Shown: positions 1 to 8,577, numbered from the stretch's first letter. The stretch is 17,071 nt of DNA from Clostridiales bacterium (GCA_021202325.1 JAJQDF010000167.1:1-17071); one strand, 5' to 3'. A program made the numbers and translations. Notes: generated by a model from the sequence alone, not told the origin.

Positions 1-90
1 GTTATCAATACACTTTTTTAAGTTTTTTCATTTTATGCTTTGATAACTGCCATTTTTGATGTCAAAAATCTCATCTCTTGTGTAAGTATG

Positions 91-118
91 AAAAAGGCTC
101 CCGCCAAAGCAGGAGCCT
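91..118 (-). terminator. Rho-independent terminator downstream of the ABC transporter gene
   Basis: On the minus strand GGCTCC-T-GC, a TTTG loop, and GC-G-GGAGCC form a nine-pair stem (one T-G wobble), followed directly by five T residues. It lies about 120 bases after the ABC transporter stop codon and is the only strong intrinsic terminator there, so it should end that transcript. Confidence 0.85.
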
Positions 119-152
119 AATACAAATCAGCCAAATTCGAAAAATTAAATTT

Positions 153-183
153 CAATGAAGTCAGTCCGAAAGCGGATTCATTG
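153..183 (-). other. Hairpin between the ABC transporter stop and its terminator
   Basis: The minus strand reads CAATGAA, TCCG, CTTT loop, CGGA, a five-base bulge, then TTCATTG. The seven outer and four inner pairs match perfectly, and an A/T-rich stretch (AAATTTAATTTTT) follows. It may be a weak first terminator or an mRNA 3' end structure ahead of the strong terminator at 91-118. The asymmetric bulge and the interrupted T run make terminator function uncertain. The rest of the 238-base gap holds short GATAC and ATGCAAACC repeats but no gene I can support. Confidence 0.35.
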
Positions 184-238
184 TCTGTATCCCTTGTATC
201 AGTATCCGTTTTGGTTTGCATGCGGTTTGCATAACTGT

Positions 239-3200
239 CTAGTCGGCACGCAATGCCGATGCAGGATCTGATTTAGCTGCCGCTTTTGACGGAATAAGCC
301 CGCCGATGACTGTCAGCACTACACTAAGCACCACTAAAAGCAGTGCGGGAACAGCAGGCAAGACAGCATTCACACGGGTATTGCCCGTAAGCATGTGAAT
401 GATCATATTCCCCGGTATCAGAAGTAAAAGCGATATTACTATTCCCATTACGCCGGCACAGAATCCGATTATAAATGTTTCTGCATTAAACACAGAGGAA
501 ATATTGCGCTTGGACGCACCGATGGCACGCAAAATACCGATTTCCTTTCTCCTCTCCAACACACTGATGTAAGTAATAACACCAATCAATATTGAGGAAA
601 CAACAAGCGATATTGCCACAAACGCAATCAAAACATAGCTAATCATATCAATAATATCAGTTACAGAGGACATAATTACTCCTACCATATCGGTATAGCT
701 GATAACCTTATCTTCTTGGCCGGTCGCTTTCATTCGTTCGTTATACGTACTTAAAATATTCGTTACCTCGGCTTTACTCTCAAAATCGATAGGATAAATA
801 TCTATTTCTGCAGGAGAATTATAATCCGCATAGCCAAGTGCATAGAGATTGCTTTTGTATGAAGAGCTTCTTGACGAACTCACTGAGGTCAAAAGGTCAA
901 CAAGCTCATCGCTGGTCATATTGATATTAAGCAAATTTGATAATGTATCCTCATCCATAGATAATAAGCCGTTCACCGCCGAATTGAGATTTTCTGAAAT
1001 TTGCCTCATTATATCCTCTTCTACAGAAGCTAATGCCAAGTTTAGAGAGGTCGTAATCTGTTCGGATGCCTGTTCCGGAACAGTTATCATCTGTCCGCTG
1101 TATTGCGAAAAAATTTGTTCCGCTGCACCAGATATTAGGCTTGACATCTGTTCGGAAAGTGAGCTGCTGTAAGCCGAAATTATATTTTGAATATAATCTT
1201 CTACCTGGTCTGTGACTACCTGCTGCACTGCATCTGCGTCAAAGACTGACGCCAAATCGGCTTGAATTATATTTTGTGCTTCCTCCGTCGAAAGATAATC
1301 ATTCAAGGTTGCCGAAACATCTGAGAATGTAGCATAACCCTTTTCTTCCAAATATGATTCATAATCGGTCAAAAGTGCAGAAATAAGCGATACATTATTT
1401 TCCTCGCCGTTTATTGCACTGTAAATGTAATTTTCAATCAGCTCACGAGCCCCGTCCGAATTGATATATTCCTCGAAATAATTCGCCATATCGGAAATTT
1501 CTTCAATTCCGTTTTCTGTTAAATAATTCCTGTATCCGCTCATAATATCTGCTGCAAGCTGCGCTATATTTTCTGTGGAAACAGAAGACAAAACAGCTTG
1601 CAAAAGAGCTTGTGTATCCAGCGGCGGTATTTGAACGGAATCAGCAGATAAGTCAAGCCCGCTTAAATCTATCACATCGGAAAGGTTTATCCCGCTCAAA
1701 TCCATATTCGTCAAAAACGATAAATCAAGCGAATCCATATCAATGTCTACTAACTCACTAATGTCGTAATCGAGGCTATAACCGTCGGATATATCCAATA
1801 TATCCGACAGCGCATCTGTATTAAGCGAAAACAATGAATTAAGATCAAAGTCCGAAGTAATATCTTCTCCGAAGCTTTCTCCCGTAAAAATGTTTTTCTC
1901 CGGGTTTGCAAGCTGATCACGTACAACATCGCTGTTCGCCGCATTGTCGATAATATACTCAATCAAATCATGCGAATAATATATGCCGGAATTTAAAAAT
2001 TCGGCGCCTGCATCCTCTTTCGGCTGCACAATTCCGACAATCGAGATTGTTTTGCCGTTCTCAACAATGCCGCTCATATACTCCGCATTGTCGGATTTAT
2101 TTGTCCATATACCGTACTCGCTGTCATAGACATAGCAGTCCGCATTGTTTACTACCTTAAAGGTAATTCCAAGAATATCATCATAGCTGTATGAACCCAA
2201 ATCCTCGGGAGTATTTACATGTTCTCTGTTTCGGTATAGCTCTATCATCTCGTCAAATTCCACAGAATCACGCAAACCGAGTGTATATAGCATCATATCG
2301 CTTATTCCGCCGTTTGATGTTAAAACAAGAACACATTCTGTTTCATTTTGCGGCCAATGTCCGGCAGTTAAATCGTATTGATTGATATAGAGATTTTCAT
2401 TTTCCGGCAGAGCATAAAATGTGTTTAAGCTCATATAGGAACTCATCAGACCATAAGACGATGTGGAAACCCCCATTGCGCTCAGGGTTGTATCGAGGTT
2501 TACTTGTTTGATTAAATCTCCGTCCTGACGGTATATCAGCGGTTCTATGTCGTAATCGTATTCTATCGCCTGTACATATTGTTCAATGCCGCTTGTTCCG
2601 CTGTCGAGATACGTCTTTAGCGAGGTTAAATCATTGTAGTCAGTCTGAGAAAACATAGCAGTCATCATCTGTACAACGTGAATATCGTTCGAATTTTCCT
2701 CCTCGCTATCTCTCATCTCTGAGGCAGCGGACAGCAGCGATGTAAAGTCAATGCCGGCATCTGTAATTTGAATCGGATATTCTGACAGAGTATCCTTTTC
2801 AATCGAAGCAATATAGTCATTCACTCCGTTTGACAGAGACATTATCAGTGCAATGCCTATAATTCCTATGGAACCTGCAAATGCCGTCAAAAGAGTTCGA
2901 GCTTTTTTTGTCATAAGATTGTTAAAGCTCAAACCAAGCGATGTAAAAAATGACATAGAGGATTTTCCCATATTTTCATACGAAGCTTCTGCTAAACTTA
3001 AATCATCAGGCTCAAATGCGCATGAATCCGACTGGATTTTTCCATCCTTCAGCCGCACAGTACGGGTTGCATATTCTGCCGCAAGCTCCGAATTATGCGT
3101 TACCATAATAACCAGCCTATCCTTTGCCACTTGACGCAGCAGCTCCATTACCTGTATGCTTGTTTCACTGTCAAGTGCGCCGGTAGGCTCGTCCGCAAGA

Positions 3201-3688
3201 AGAATATCGGGATTGTTTACCAATGCACGGGCAATTGCCACACGCTGCATTTGTCCTCCCGAAAGCTGATTTGGCTTTTTATACATTTGATCACCTAAGC
3301 CAACCTGTTCAAGCGCTTCCGCCGCACGGCGGCGGCTCTCCGATTTCTCTACACCGGATATGGTTAAGGCAAGCTCTACATTGGCTAAAAGTGCTTGATG
3401 CGGAATTAGATTATAGCTCTGAAAGATAAATCCTATAGTGTGGTTGCGGTAGGAATCCCAATCTTTGTCGCTGTATTTTTTCGTAGACGTGCTGTTGATA
3501 ATAAGTTCTCCGCTGATATAACGGTCCAGACCGCCGATAATGTTAAGCAGTGTTGTTTTTCCCGAGCCGCTTGGGCCGAGAATTGCCACAAACTCGCTGT
3601 CCCTGAAATTCAAGCTCACATCATCCAGTGCTTTTTGTACCAAACCGCCTGTATTATATTCTTTGCAGATATGCATTAACCGAAGCAT
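239..3688 (-). CDS. ABC transporter, fused ATPase-permease (MacB/FtsX type) with large extracytoplasmic domain
   Basis: A single 1149-residue protein joins an N-terminal ATPase to a permease, as in the MacB/LolCDE superfamily, which expels antibiotics or peptides or drives outside mechanics rather than importing solutes. Visible ATPase motifs: Walker [10 protein letters not shown] (38-46), Q-loop Q90, signature LSGGQ (142-146), Walker B ILLADE (162-167) and H-loop H198. A first membrane helix lies near 267-287. Three more lie near 1016-1041, 1072-1094 and 1111-1132, with the family's ERRKEIG coupling motif at 1045-1051 and a DPASALR tail. About 730 residues between helices 1 and 2 face outside, far more than the roughly 200-residue periplasmic domain of E. 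coli MacB. Residues 613-683 carry repeated L-D-L-S-like units and the following part looks helical. ATG is preceded by AGGAGG at eight bases. No separate partner gene is seen, so it probably works as a homodimer. Its substrate cannot be read from the sequence. Confidence 0.9.
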   Translation of the reverse strand: MLRLMHICKEYNTGGLVQKALDDVSLNFRDSEFVAILGPSGSGKTTLLNIIGGLDRYISGELIINSTSTKKYSDKDWDSYRNHTIGFIFQSYNLIPHQALLANVELALTISGVEKSESRRRAAEALEQVGLGDQMYKKPNQLSGGQMQRVAIARALVNNPDILLADEPTGALDSETSIQVMELLRQVAKDRLVIMVTHNSELAAEYATRTVRLKDGKIQSDSCAFEPDDLSLAEASYENMGKSSMSFFTSLGLSFNNLMTKKARTLLTAFAGSIGIIGIALIMSLSNGVNDYIASIEKDTLSEYPIQITDAGIDFTSLLSAASEMRDSEEENSNDIHVVQMMTAMFSQTDYNDLTSLKTYLDSGTSGIEQYVQAIEYDYDIEPLIYRQDGDLIKQVNLDTTLSAMGVSTSSYGLMSSYMSLNTFYALPENENLYINQYDLTAGHWPQNETECVLVLTSNGGISDMMLYTLGLRDSVEFDEMIELYRNREHVNTPEDLGSYSYDDILGITFKVVNNADCYVYDSEYGIWTNKSDNAEYMSGIVENGKTISIVGIVQPKEDAGAEFLNSGIYYSHDLIEYIIDNAANSDVVRDQLANPEKNIFTGESFGEDITSDFDLNSLFSLNTDALSDILDISDGYSLDYDISELVDIDMDSLDLSFLTNMDLSGINLSDVIDLSGLDLSADSVQIPPLDTQALLQAVLSSVSTENIAQLAADIMSGYRNYLTENGIEEISDMANYFEEYINSDGARELIENYIYSAINGEENNVSLISALLTDYESYLEEKGYATFSDVSATLNDYLSTEEAQNIIQADLASVFDADAVQQVVTDQVEDYIQNIISAYSSSLSEQMSSLISGAAEQIFSQYSGQMITVPEQASEQITTSLNLALASVEEDIMRQISENLNSAVNGLLSMDEDTLSNLLNINMTSDELVDLLTSVSSSRSSSYKSNLYALGYADYNSPAEIDIYPIDFESKAEVTNILSTYNERMKATGQEDKVISYTDMVGVIMSSVTDIIDMISYVLIAFVAISLVVSSILIGVITYISVLERRKEIGILRAIGASKRNISSVFNAETFIIGFCAGVMGIVISLLLLIPGNMIIHMLTGNTRVNAVLPAVPALLLVVLSVVLTVIGGLIPSKAAAKSDPASALRAD

Positions 3689-3734
3689 TTTATACCCCTC
3701 CTGTCTTATACTGTGGGATAAGCCGTTTTTATTA

Positions 3735-3750
3735 TGATTTATTTAAATCA
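3735..3750 (-). promoter_or_regulatory. 16-base inverted repeat in the ABC transporter leader (candidate operator)
   Basis: TGATTTA-AA-TAAATCA is a perfect inverted repeat with a two-base centre, about 47 bases upstream of the ABC transporter start. A two-fold symmetric site there could bind a dimeric regulator such as the MarR protein encoded upstream. I see no convincing -35/-10 pair beside it, and an A/T-only palindrome of this size can arise by chance in such DNA. Confidence 0.3.
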
Positions 3751-3797
3751 GAGTACGCTCACATAGGTTATACAAAAAATACTGTATTCAACCACAT

Positions 3798-4001
3798 CTA
3801 TACACACATTTGTAATTCAATAACAACTTGATCATATTTATATATATTGGGCGGCATACTTGGAACAGTCACATTAATCTCCTGCTCCGTAAATAATTCT
3901 TGCAGAAAAATTTCAGTCGGACTTGAATGCACCCTTGAGCGATTTCTGAAAACAAATATAATCCCGGCAGATATACAATAGTTTCTTTCAGATTTGTCAT
4001 T
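3798..4001 (-). pseudogene. Possible C-terminal remnant of a lost gene
   Basis: The 332-base gap between the nitroreductase and the ABC transporter contains a 67-codon open frame that ends in TAG at 3798-3800. It is bounded upstream by an in-frame TGA at 4002-4004. It has no usable start codon or ribosome binding site near its beginning; its one Met is far inside. The composition is protein-like (for example the stretch SPTEIFLQELFTEQEINVTV), which suggests the tail of a gene whose front was deleted. I do not recognise the family. In A/T-rich DNA an open frame of this size can also be chance. Confidence 0.3.
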
Positions 4002-4020
4002 TCATACGGTTGAAACCATC

Positions 4021-4602
4021 TTACTCAAAAATTCGTGTTGGAATTTTGTCTTTCATTTCACGCTCGTTCGGTTCCGTGATGGGATGTCCTACGATCATAC
4101 CCATAATGGGCATATAATCTTCCGGCAGCTCCAGCAGGGAAGAAGCGTCAAGCTCCGGATAAAGGCGCATTGACTCGAATACTCCCCACATATAGCAGCT
4201 TCCCAAGCCTAACGCTGTTGCCGCCAAATGCATATTTTCACAGACACAACCCACATTGGTATATTCGATTCCCGGCTGCACATCGTGCATCTTATGGGAA
4301 ACAATCAATACCACCGGAGCACCGTAGAATGGCTTGAACGCCTTTATTGGAGGCAGCGGATTACTCCCAGCGATTGCTTTCATTTTTGTGCGGTCTTGAA
4401 GCATTTTTTCCATAGCCACGGACAGCTTTTCCATCATATTCTTATTTTTTACAACGCTGATTCTCAGATTATCATACCTTGCACTGCCCATCGGCGCAGC
4501 ATTAGCCGCTATCAAAATTTGCTTCAATTCTTTGTCGCTTACCGGTTCATCAGTAAACACTCTGGTGGATTTTCTTTGTTTGATTGTGTCAAAAAACTCC
4601 AT
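4021..4602 (-). CDS. Nitroreductase family protein
   Basis: This 193-residue protein has the form of a short FMN-dependent nitroreductase, a cytoplasmic flavoprotein family that transfers hydride from NAD(P)H to nitro compounds, quinones or flavins. The N-terminal signature is clear: DTIKQRKSTRVFTDEPVSD (5-23), whose R-x-S-x-R element normally contacts the FMN phosphate. The central NVGCVCENMHLAATALGLGS stretch is the usual dimer and cofactor helix, and the MIVGHP motif near the C-terminus is also typical. Length is normal for the family. ATG follows AGGAG by about nine bases. It sits 131 bases after the marR-like gene in the same direction, so co-transcription and control by that regulator are likely but inferred. 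The true substrate is unknown. Confidence 0.88.
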   Translation of the reverse strand: MEFFDTIKQRKSTRVFTDEPVSDKELKQILIAANAAPMGSARYDNLRISVVKNKNMMEKLSVAMEKMLQDRTKMKAIAGSNPLPPIKAFKPFYGAPVVLIVSHKMHDVQPGIEYTNVGCVCENMHLAATALGLGSCYMWGVFESMRLYPELDASSLLELPEDYMPIMGMIVGHPITEPNEREMKDKIPTRIFE

Positions 4603-4733
4603 TGTTCTTTTCTCCTAAAATATAATATTTATGTTCTATTGGTATACCGCCGTTTTGAGTATCATTTCTTCCCGTGTTCACAACATCATCCGTCAGGCTG
4701 TTATAATCAACCCCGTTCAGCTGTTTCCTGCGT

Positions 4734-5180
4734 TTATAGAAACGTATCATTTTGGTCAAGGCGATTATAAATCTTATTAAGAAGCTCAACCGCCATGTCG
4801 AGTTCCTCGCTTGTTAAAGCATCGTTCACCCATCCCTCGATTTCTTGAGCCATTGTATAGGTTTTGGCTCCCAATCTCTCGCCCTCTTTTGTGAGGCACA
4901 CATTTTTCGTTTTGGAAGGCGGCTCAGATATAAAGTCGGTTATTAAGCCTTTTTTCTTAAGCCTTTTAATTATTCCATACATTGTCTGCTGGGAAACACA
5001 GAATTCCTTTTCAAGCTCTTTCATTGAATAATATTCTTTTTCGGAATGGTACATAAGAATAATAACCCGTATCTGTGAAAATGTTATTTCGTACTCCTTG
5101 AATAATTTATTTGCTCTTGTCTCAAGCTTTTCACTTATAATTTTCAAAAGCGGTATAAGACCGGTAATCTGTTCTGTCAT
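4734..5180 (-). CDS. MarR-family transcriptional regulator
   Basis: A 148-residue winged helix-turn-helix protein of MarR type, a family of dimeric repressors released by small ligands or oxidation. The N-terminal dimer helix is followed by FSQIRVIILMYHS, the recognition region with MKELEKEFCVSQQTMYGIIKRL, a wing near ISEPPSKTKNVCLTKEG, and a C-terminal dimer helix. The frame stays open back to 5384, but I chose the ATG at 5180. It has AAAGGA seven bases upstream, matches the usual family start, and the upstream extension would run through a terminator and a promoter. The downstream nitroreductase is the most likely target together with its own gene. The cysteine in the recognition region (FCVSQQ) could be redox sensitive, but this is speculation. 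Confidence 0.88.
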   Translation of the reverse strand: MTEQITGLIPLLKIISEKLETRANKLFKEYEITFSQIRVIILMYHSEKEYYSMKELEKEFCVSQQTMYGIIKRLKKKGLITDFISEPPSKTKNVCLTKEGERLGAKTYTMAQEIEGWVNDALTSEELDMAVELLNKIYNRLDQNDTFL

Positions 5181-5220
5181 TTTTGTATCCTTTTTATAAT
5201 ATCTTTTAACCTTTTCAACA

Positions 5221-5249
5221 TTTATAACATAATATCTGATTAAAGTCAA
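5221..5249 (-). promoter_or_regulatory. Sigma-A type promoter of the marR-nitroreductase unit
   Basis: The minus strand shows TTGACT (5249-5244), a spacer of exactly 17 bases, and TATAAA (5226-5221). Each box differs from consensus at one position. It lies about 40 bases upstream of the MarR start and just after the lysS terminator, so it gives this pair its own transcription start. Confidence 0.8.
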
Positions 5250-5261
5250 CAGCATGCTGTT
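5248..5261. promoter_or_regulatory. Perfect 14-base palindrome overlapping the -35 box (candidate MarR operator)
   Basis: AACAGCATGCTGTT is identical to its reverse complement and overlaps the first bases of the TTGACT box. MarR dimers commonly bind such palindromes over their own promoter, so autoregulation is a reasonable inference. No second copy was seen in the promoter region. Confidence 0.5.
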
Positions 5262-5277
5262 ATTAATTTGCGGCAGA

Positions 5278-5313
5278 CAAACAAAAAGGACTACAGATTT
5301 CTCCATAGTCCTT
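5278..5313 (-). terminator. Rho-independent terminator after lysS
   Basis: AAGGACTA and TAGTCCTT form a perfect eight-pair stem with a 12-base loop, continuing into TTTGTTTG. It lies about 60 bases after the lysS stop and just upstream of the marR promoter, so it separates the two transcripts. Confidence 0.85.
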
Positions 5314-5373
5314 GAAAGAACATTGCATATTTTCAATTTTCGCCTTGCATAAATCCCTGCATATTTACGCCGT

Positions 5374-6870
5374 TTATTTCTCAAGCGGCTTCATTGTCGG
5401 GAACAATATTACATCCCTTATGCTTACAGACTCAGTCATAAGCATTACAAATCTATCGATACCGATACCGATACCGCCTGTGGGAGGCATACCGTATTCA
5501 AGGGCTGTGAGGAAGTCCTCATCGATCATGTTAGCCTCGTCATCACCGGCAGCGCGCATAGCTTCCTGATGCTCGAAACGCTTTCTCTGGTCGATAGGAT
5601 CGTTAAGCTCGGAATAGGCATTGCCGTATTCACGTCCTACGATGAAAAGCTCAAATCTTTCCGTGTAATCGGGCTTGCTGGGCTTTCTCTTCGTAAGAGG
5701 TGAAATCTCAACGGGATAATCCATTATAAATGTAGGCTGAATAAGGTTCTTTTCAACATGTTCTTCAAAGAACAGGTTCAGAATGTCGCCCTTAGCGTGT
5801 CTTTCCTCATATTCAATGCCTCTTTCCTTGGCAATGGCTCTTGCAGCCTCTGTGTCTGGAATCTCGTCAAAGTCAACTCCGGCAAACTTTTTAACGGCAT
5901 CTACCATTGTCAGTCTCTCGAAGGGCTTTCCAAGGTCAAGGTCATGTCCGCCATAAGTAAGCTTTGTTGTTCCCACAACCTTCTCAGCTACAGTTCTGAA
6001 AAGTCCCTCTGCCAAATCCATCATTCCGTAATAGTCTGTGTATGCCTGGTAAATCTCGATAAGCGTAAACTCAGGGTTGTGACGAATGTCAATGCCTTCA
6101 TTTCTGAACACTCTGCCAATCTCGTATACCCGCTCAAGTCCACCGACAATAAGTCTCTTAAGCGGAAGCTCGAGGGCAATTCGGCAGTACATATCGATAT
6201 CAAGGGCATTGTGGTGCGTAATAAACGGTCTTGCCGAAGCACCACCGGGGATAGTCTGGAGAACCGGTGTCTCAACCTCAAGGAAGTTCCTTGAATCAAG
6301 ATAGTTTCTTATTTCTCTCAGAACCGCAGATCTCTTTATGAATGTATCCTTAACTTCAGGATTTACAATGAGGTCAAGGTATCTCTGTCTGTATCTGAGC
6401 TCCTGATCGTTGAGGCCGTGGAACTTCTCGGGGAGAACCTTAAGGCTCTTTGAAAGAAGTGTAATCTCATTGGCTCTAACGGATATTTCACCCTTTTGAG
6501 TTCTGAACACTACGCCCTTTATTCCAATGATGTCGCCGATGTCAAACTTTTTGAAAGCAAGATAACTGTCGTCGCCGACATCGTTTCTGCTTATATATCC
6601 CTGAAGTCTTCCGTCTCTGTCCTGGATATTTATAAACGAAGCCTTGCCCATTACACGCTTGTTCATAAGTCTGCCGGCAACGGAAACCTCCTTGCCTTCA
6701 AGCTCATCAAAGCCGACTATAATTTCTTTGCTGTGATGTGTTACATCATATTTTACAATCTGAAAGGGATCCTTGCCAGCTTCCTGCAAAGCCGCAAGCT
6801 TGTCTCTTCTAAAGCCTTCCTGCTCCGAAAGCTGACCGGCTGTCAATTCTTTTGTATTTTCTTCTGCCAC
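5374..6870 (-). CDS. lysS: Lysyl-tRNA synthetase, class II
   Basis: This 498-residue enzyme charges tRNA-Lys with lysine using ATP in the cytoplasm. An N-terminal OB-fold anticodon-binding domain (about 60-140, [16 protein letters not shown]) leads into the class II catalytic core. Motif 2 is at about 251-271 ([21 protein letters not shown]), and motif 3, [14 protein letters not shown], is at about 464-477. Length matches bacterial LysS (about 490-510). The start is GTG at 6868-6870, with AGGAGG eight bases upstream and no in-frame ATG until residue 69. It follows greA in the same direction and probably shares its promoter, a greA-lysS pairing common in Firmicutes. The 228-base gap before it holds the repeat element described separately. 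No lysine T-box or L-box is seen. Confidence 0.98.
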   Translation of the reverse strand: MAEENTKELTAGQLSEQEGFRRDKLAALQEAGKDPFQIVKYDVTHHSKEIIVGFDELEGKEVSVAGRLMNKRVMGKASFINIQDRDGRLQGYISRNDVGDDSYLAFKKFDIGDIIGIKGVVFRTQKGEISVRANEITLLSKSLKVLPEKFHGLNDQELRYRQRYLDLIVNPEVKDTFIKRSAVLREIRNYLDSRNFLEVETPVLQTIPGGASARPFITHHNALDIDMYCRIALELPLKRLIVGGLERVYEIGRVFRNEGIDIRHNPEFTLIEIYQAYTDYYGMMDLAEGLFRTVAEKVVGTTKLTYGGHDLDLGKPFERLTMVDAVKKFAGVDFDEIPDTEAARAIAKERGIEYEERHAKGDILNLFFEEHVEKNLIQPTFIMDYPVEISPLTKRKPSKPDYTERFELFIVGREYGNAYSELNDPIDQRKRFEHQEAMRAAGDDEANMIDEDFLTALEYGMPPTGGIGIGIDRFVMLMTESVSIRDVILFPTMKPLEK

Positions 6871-6925
6871 TTTAATTTCCTCCTACAACCTACATGCGCC
6901 GCTAACATGGCGCTCCACTATATAC

Positions 6926-7093
6926 GAAAGTCGATTGCTACGTTTTCCAAACTCTCGCAATCGAACGTATTCGCACTCCGCTCATTTTTCTATAAAAAAT
7001 GGCTACGTTGCTCATACATTCAGCCCGTCCAATGTCCAGACATCCATGCAAGTAAACTTGCCCATCTGTCTGGCCGCAGTCCGGGACTTTCAT
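6926..7093. repeat. Intergenic inverted-repeat element, long form, between greA and lysS
   Basis: A 168-base segment fills most of the greA-lysS gap. On the plus strand its ends are GAAAGTCGATTGCT (6926-6939) and CGCAGTCCGGGACTTTCAT (7075-7093), so GAAAGTC and GACTTTC are terminal inverted repeats. Inside are three nested hairpins: TCGATTGC/GCAATCGA (6931-6938, 6957-6964), CATTTTT/AAAAATG (6983-7001), and CCAGACA/TGTCTGG (7036-7042, 7067-7073) with GCAAGT/ACTTGC within it. The ends are nearly identical to those of a 43-base element at 10032-10074. It contains no convincing gene. It may be a miniature mobile element or a structured RNA in the greA-lysS transcript. Confidence 0.7.
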
Positions 7094-7098
7094 TGTTA

Positions 7099-7587
7099 TT
7101 ATCTCGAAATAGTAAGAACCTTGAGCTCAACTATTCCCCCGGGAGTCTCTATTTCCACAAGCTCGCCTATCTTATGACCGATAAGGCCTTTGCCGACCGG
7201 AGACTCATTTGAAATTCTGCCGTTTTCAGTATTCATAGGATCTGCTTCCGCCGAGCCTACGATAGTGTATTCTATTTCTTCTTCGAACTCAACGTCCCAA
7301 AGCTTAACCTTGCTTCCGACTGTTACAATGTCTGCGCTTACCTCGTCATCATCGATAACCTCAGCGTTTCTGAGCATTTTTTCGATAACAGCGATTCTGG
7401 ACTCGATTTCTCCCTGTTCCTCTTTGGCGGCGTCATATTCGGCGTTCTCAGAAAGGTCTCCCTGTCCTCTTGCTTCCTTTATTTTTTCCGCAACATCTTT
7501 TCTTCTGACTGTCTTTAAGTCTTCAAGCTCTTCTTCCAGCTTTTTAAGACCATCATATGTTAAAACTACTTTCTTGTTGTCTGCCAT
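7099..7587 (-). CDS. greA: Transcription elongation factor GreA
   Basis: GreA enters the secondary channel of backtracked RNA polymerase and stimulates cleavage of the extruded transcript so that elongation can resume. The 162 residues match the family length. An N-terminal antiparallel coiled coil (about 10-78) carries the acidic tip [15 protein letters not shown] (44-58), whose acidic residues support cleavage. The C-terminal FKBP-like domain contains VTVGSKV (about 89-95) and the conserved [18 protein letters not shown] stretch. ATG follows AAGGAG by seven bases. It has its own consensus promoter and lies upstream of lysS. The stop codon is five bases before the repeat element at 6926-7093. 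Confidence 0.98.
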   Translation of the reverse strand: MADNKKVVLTYDGLKKLEEELEDLKTVRRKDVAEKIKEARGQGDLSENAEYDAAKEEQGEIESRIAVIEKMLRNAEVIDDDEVSADIVTVGSKVKLWDVEFEEEIEYTIVGSAEADPMNTENGRISNESPVGKGLIGHKIGELVEIETPGGIVELKVLTISR

Positions 7588-7646
7588 GTGCCCACTCCTT
7601 ACTCTTCAAGGCGTCCTGATTCGACGCTTAATATCATATCCAAAAA

Positions 7647-7675
7647 ATTATAAACTACCTTTAGTTGCTTGTCAA
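7647..7675 (-). promoter_or_regulatory. Perfect-consensus sigma-A promoter of greA-lysS
   Basis: TTGACA (7675-7670), a 17-base spacer and TATAAT (7652-7647) match the consensus at all 12 positions. The promoter overlaps the last codons of the upstream unrecognised gene. The leader of about 55 bases contains a small hairpin (GCGTC/GACGC, about 7608-7628) before the greA ribosome binding site. Strong constitutive expression is expected. Confidence 0.92.
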
Positions 7676-8482
7676 CGGCGATAATCCGATATTTTCTATG
7701 ATATTTAACTTTTCCTGCAAATTGAGACCGCCATTTTGGAGGCCGTCTGCCAGTTTTTTGAAATTTGTGTCTCTTACATACAGGGCGCACTCCGCCTCTT
7801 CAGCATTTATTTTTTCCCTACCGCCTATCTTTACGGCATTTACAATGCGTATGTCTTTCCGGATTCTTCTGAGCCTTTTCAGCCGGGTTTCATCATTTTC
7901 AATATCATAGTATAAACAACCCTTTTTAAGCAAATAGTCGTAATTTTCTATCCTTCCGCCGCAGTTTACGACAATGCCTGCGTTCCTGAAATTTTCGTGC
8001 TTAAATGAATTTATAATCTGAATATTTATGCCGTATTCTCTGAAAAAATATTCTGCAGTTTCTACATATCTGTATCCCTCATCTGTGAGAAGGGAAACAT
8101 AGCTCATGCCGGGACACAGCACGCACAGAACCGTTTCAGTCAGCTCTCTATCGCCGGCGATAATGACCGACTCATCCGATACATCTACAATGCTCTTAGC
8201 CAAAAGAGCCATAAGCGGCTTGCCGCTTGCCCTATATACTCCCTCAAAGCTTTCGCCGCTTGCCGCCGTAACTCCGTTTTCTTCAAGGAATGCGGCAGCC
8301 TTTTTTAATACAGTCTTTCTGCTCTTTTCGTCGGCATTTTCATTTATGTTAAGCCCTATCCTATAGCCTTCGGCACCAAGAACAGTTATGTTTTCCGACG
8401 CAAAGGGAGAAAATACCGCTTTCAGCCGGTTTGCAATAATATTCCCCTGCTTTTTGGAATATACAATTTCCGCAAATTTCAT
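7661..8482 (-). CDS. Uncharacterised protein, possible Rossmann-like core
   Basis: I do not recognise this 273-residue protein. It looks soluble, with no signal peptide or membrane helix. Residues 105-135 (SVIIAGDRELTETVLCVLC and on to SLLTDE) read as a strand, a glycine turn and a helix, as in a nucleotide-binding or dehydrogenase-like fold. A second strand-loop is at 168-176 (AGIVVNCGG). Neither is a complete dinucleotide-binding motif. A highly basic stretch lies at 200-213 (RLKRLRRIRKDIRI). ATG follows GGGGTGAT. It starts after the glyS terminator, and its tail carries the greA promoter, so its expression seems separate from both neighbours. I saw no clear promoter of its own in the 117-base gap; read-through from glyS is possible. 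Confidence 0.8.
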   Translation of the reverse strand: MKFAEIVYSKKQGNIIANRLKAVFSPFASENITVLGAEGYRIGLNINENADEKSRKTVLKKAAAFLEENGVTAASGESFEGVYRASGKPLMALLAKSIVDVSDESVIIAGDRELTETVLCVLCPGMSYVSLLTDEGYRYVETAEYFFREYGINIQIINSFKHENFRNAGIVVNCGGRIENYDYLLKKGCLYYDIENDETRLKRLRRIRKDIRIVNAVKIGGREKINAEEAECALYVRDTNFKKLADGLQNGGLNLQEKLNIIENIGLSPLTSN

Positions 8483-8542
8483 ACTATCACCCCGGTTTAA
8501 TCTATGAGGTGCCCGGTATAAAAATGCCGTATATTCTCTATA

Positions 8543-8577
8543 AAAGCAGTAAGCGGAAACCCGCTGAGTCTCCGCTT
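8543..8577 (-). terminator. Probable Rho-independent terminator after glyS
   Basis: AAGCGGA and TCCGCTT pair over seven bases with a 13-base loop, about 20 bases after the glyS stop. The tail (ACTGCTTTTAT) is only moderately T-rich, so termination may be partial and allow read-through into the next gene. Confidence 0.55.

Noticed and set aside
153..183. A third, decayed copy of the GAAAGTC repeat
   Set aside because: It shares ATGAA, TCGGACTG and a CTTCAT end in the same order, but has the wrong spacing and no full-length match to either end, so the likeness may be chance.
4228..4770. 180-codon plus-strand frame opposite the nitroreductase
   Set aside because: Antisense shadow of a well-supported gene with no family features.
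4589..4789. 66-codon frame between the MarR gene and the nitroreductase
   Set aside because: It overlaps both neighbouring genes in another frame and lacks a clear ribosome binding site. The middle looks somewhat protein-like, but there is too little to call a gene.
5181..5384. N-terminal extension of the MarR frame back to an ATG at 5384
   Set aside because: It would run through the lysS terminator and the TTGACT/TATAAA promoter, has no family similarity, and the ATG at 5180 has a good ribosome binding site.
6871..6925. Lysine riboswitch or T-box in front of lysS
   Set aside because: No GGGTGG-type T-box sequence or L-box core is present; the gap is taken up by the repeat element and a small GCGCC/GGCGC hairpin.
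6496..7212. 238-codon plus-strand frame across the lysS 5' end and the repeat
   Set aside because: Most of it is antisense to lysS and greA and the rest reads through the hairpin-rich repeat; its content is not protein-like.
7190..7684. 164-codon plus-strand frame opposite greA
   Set aside because: It is the serine-rich shadow of greA on the other strand; it has no ribosome binding site and greA is certain.
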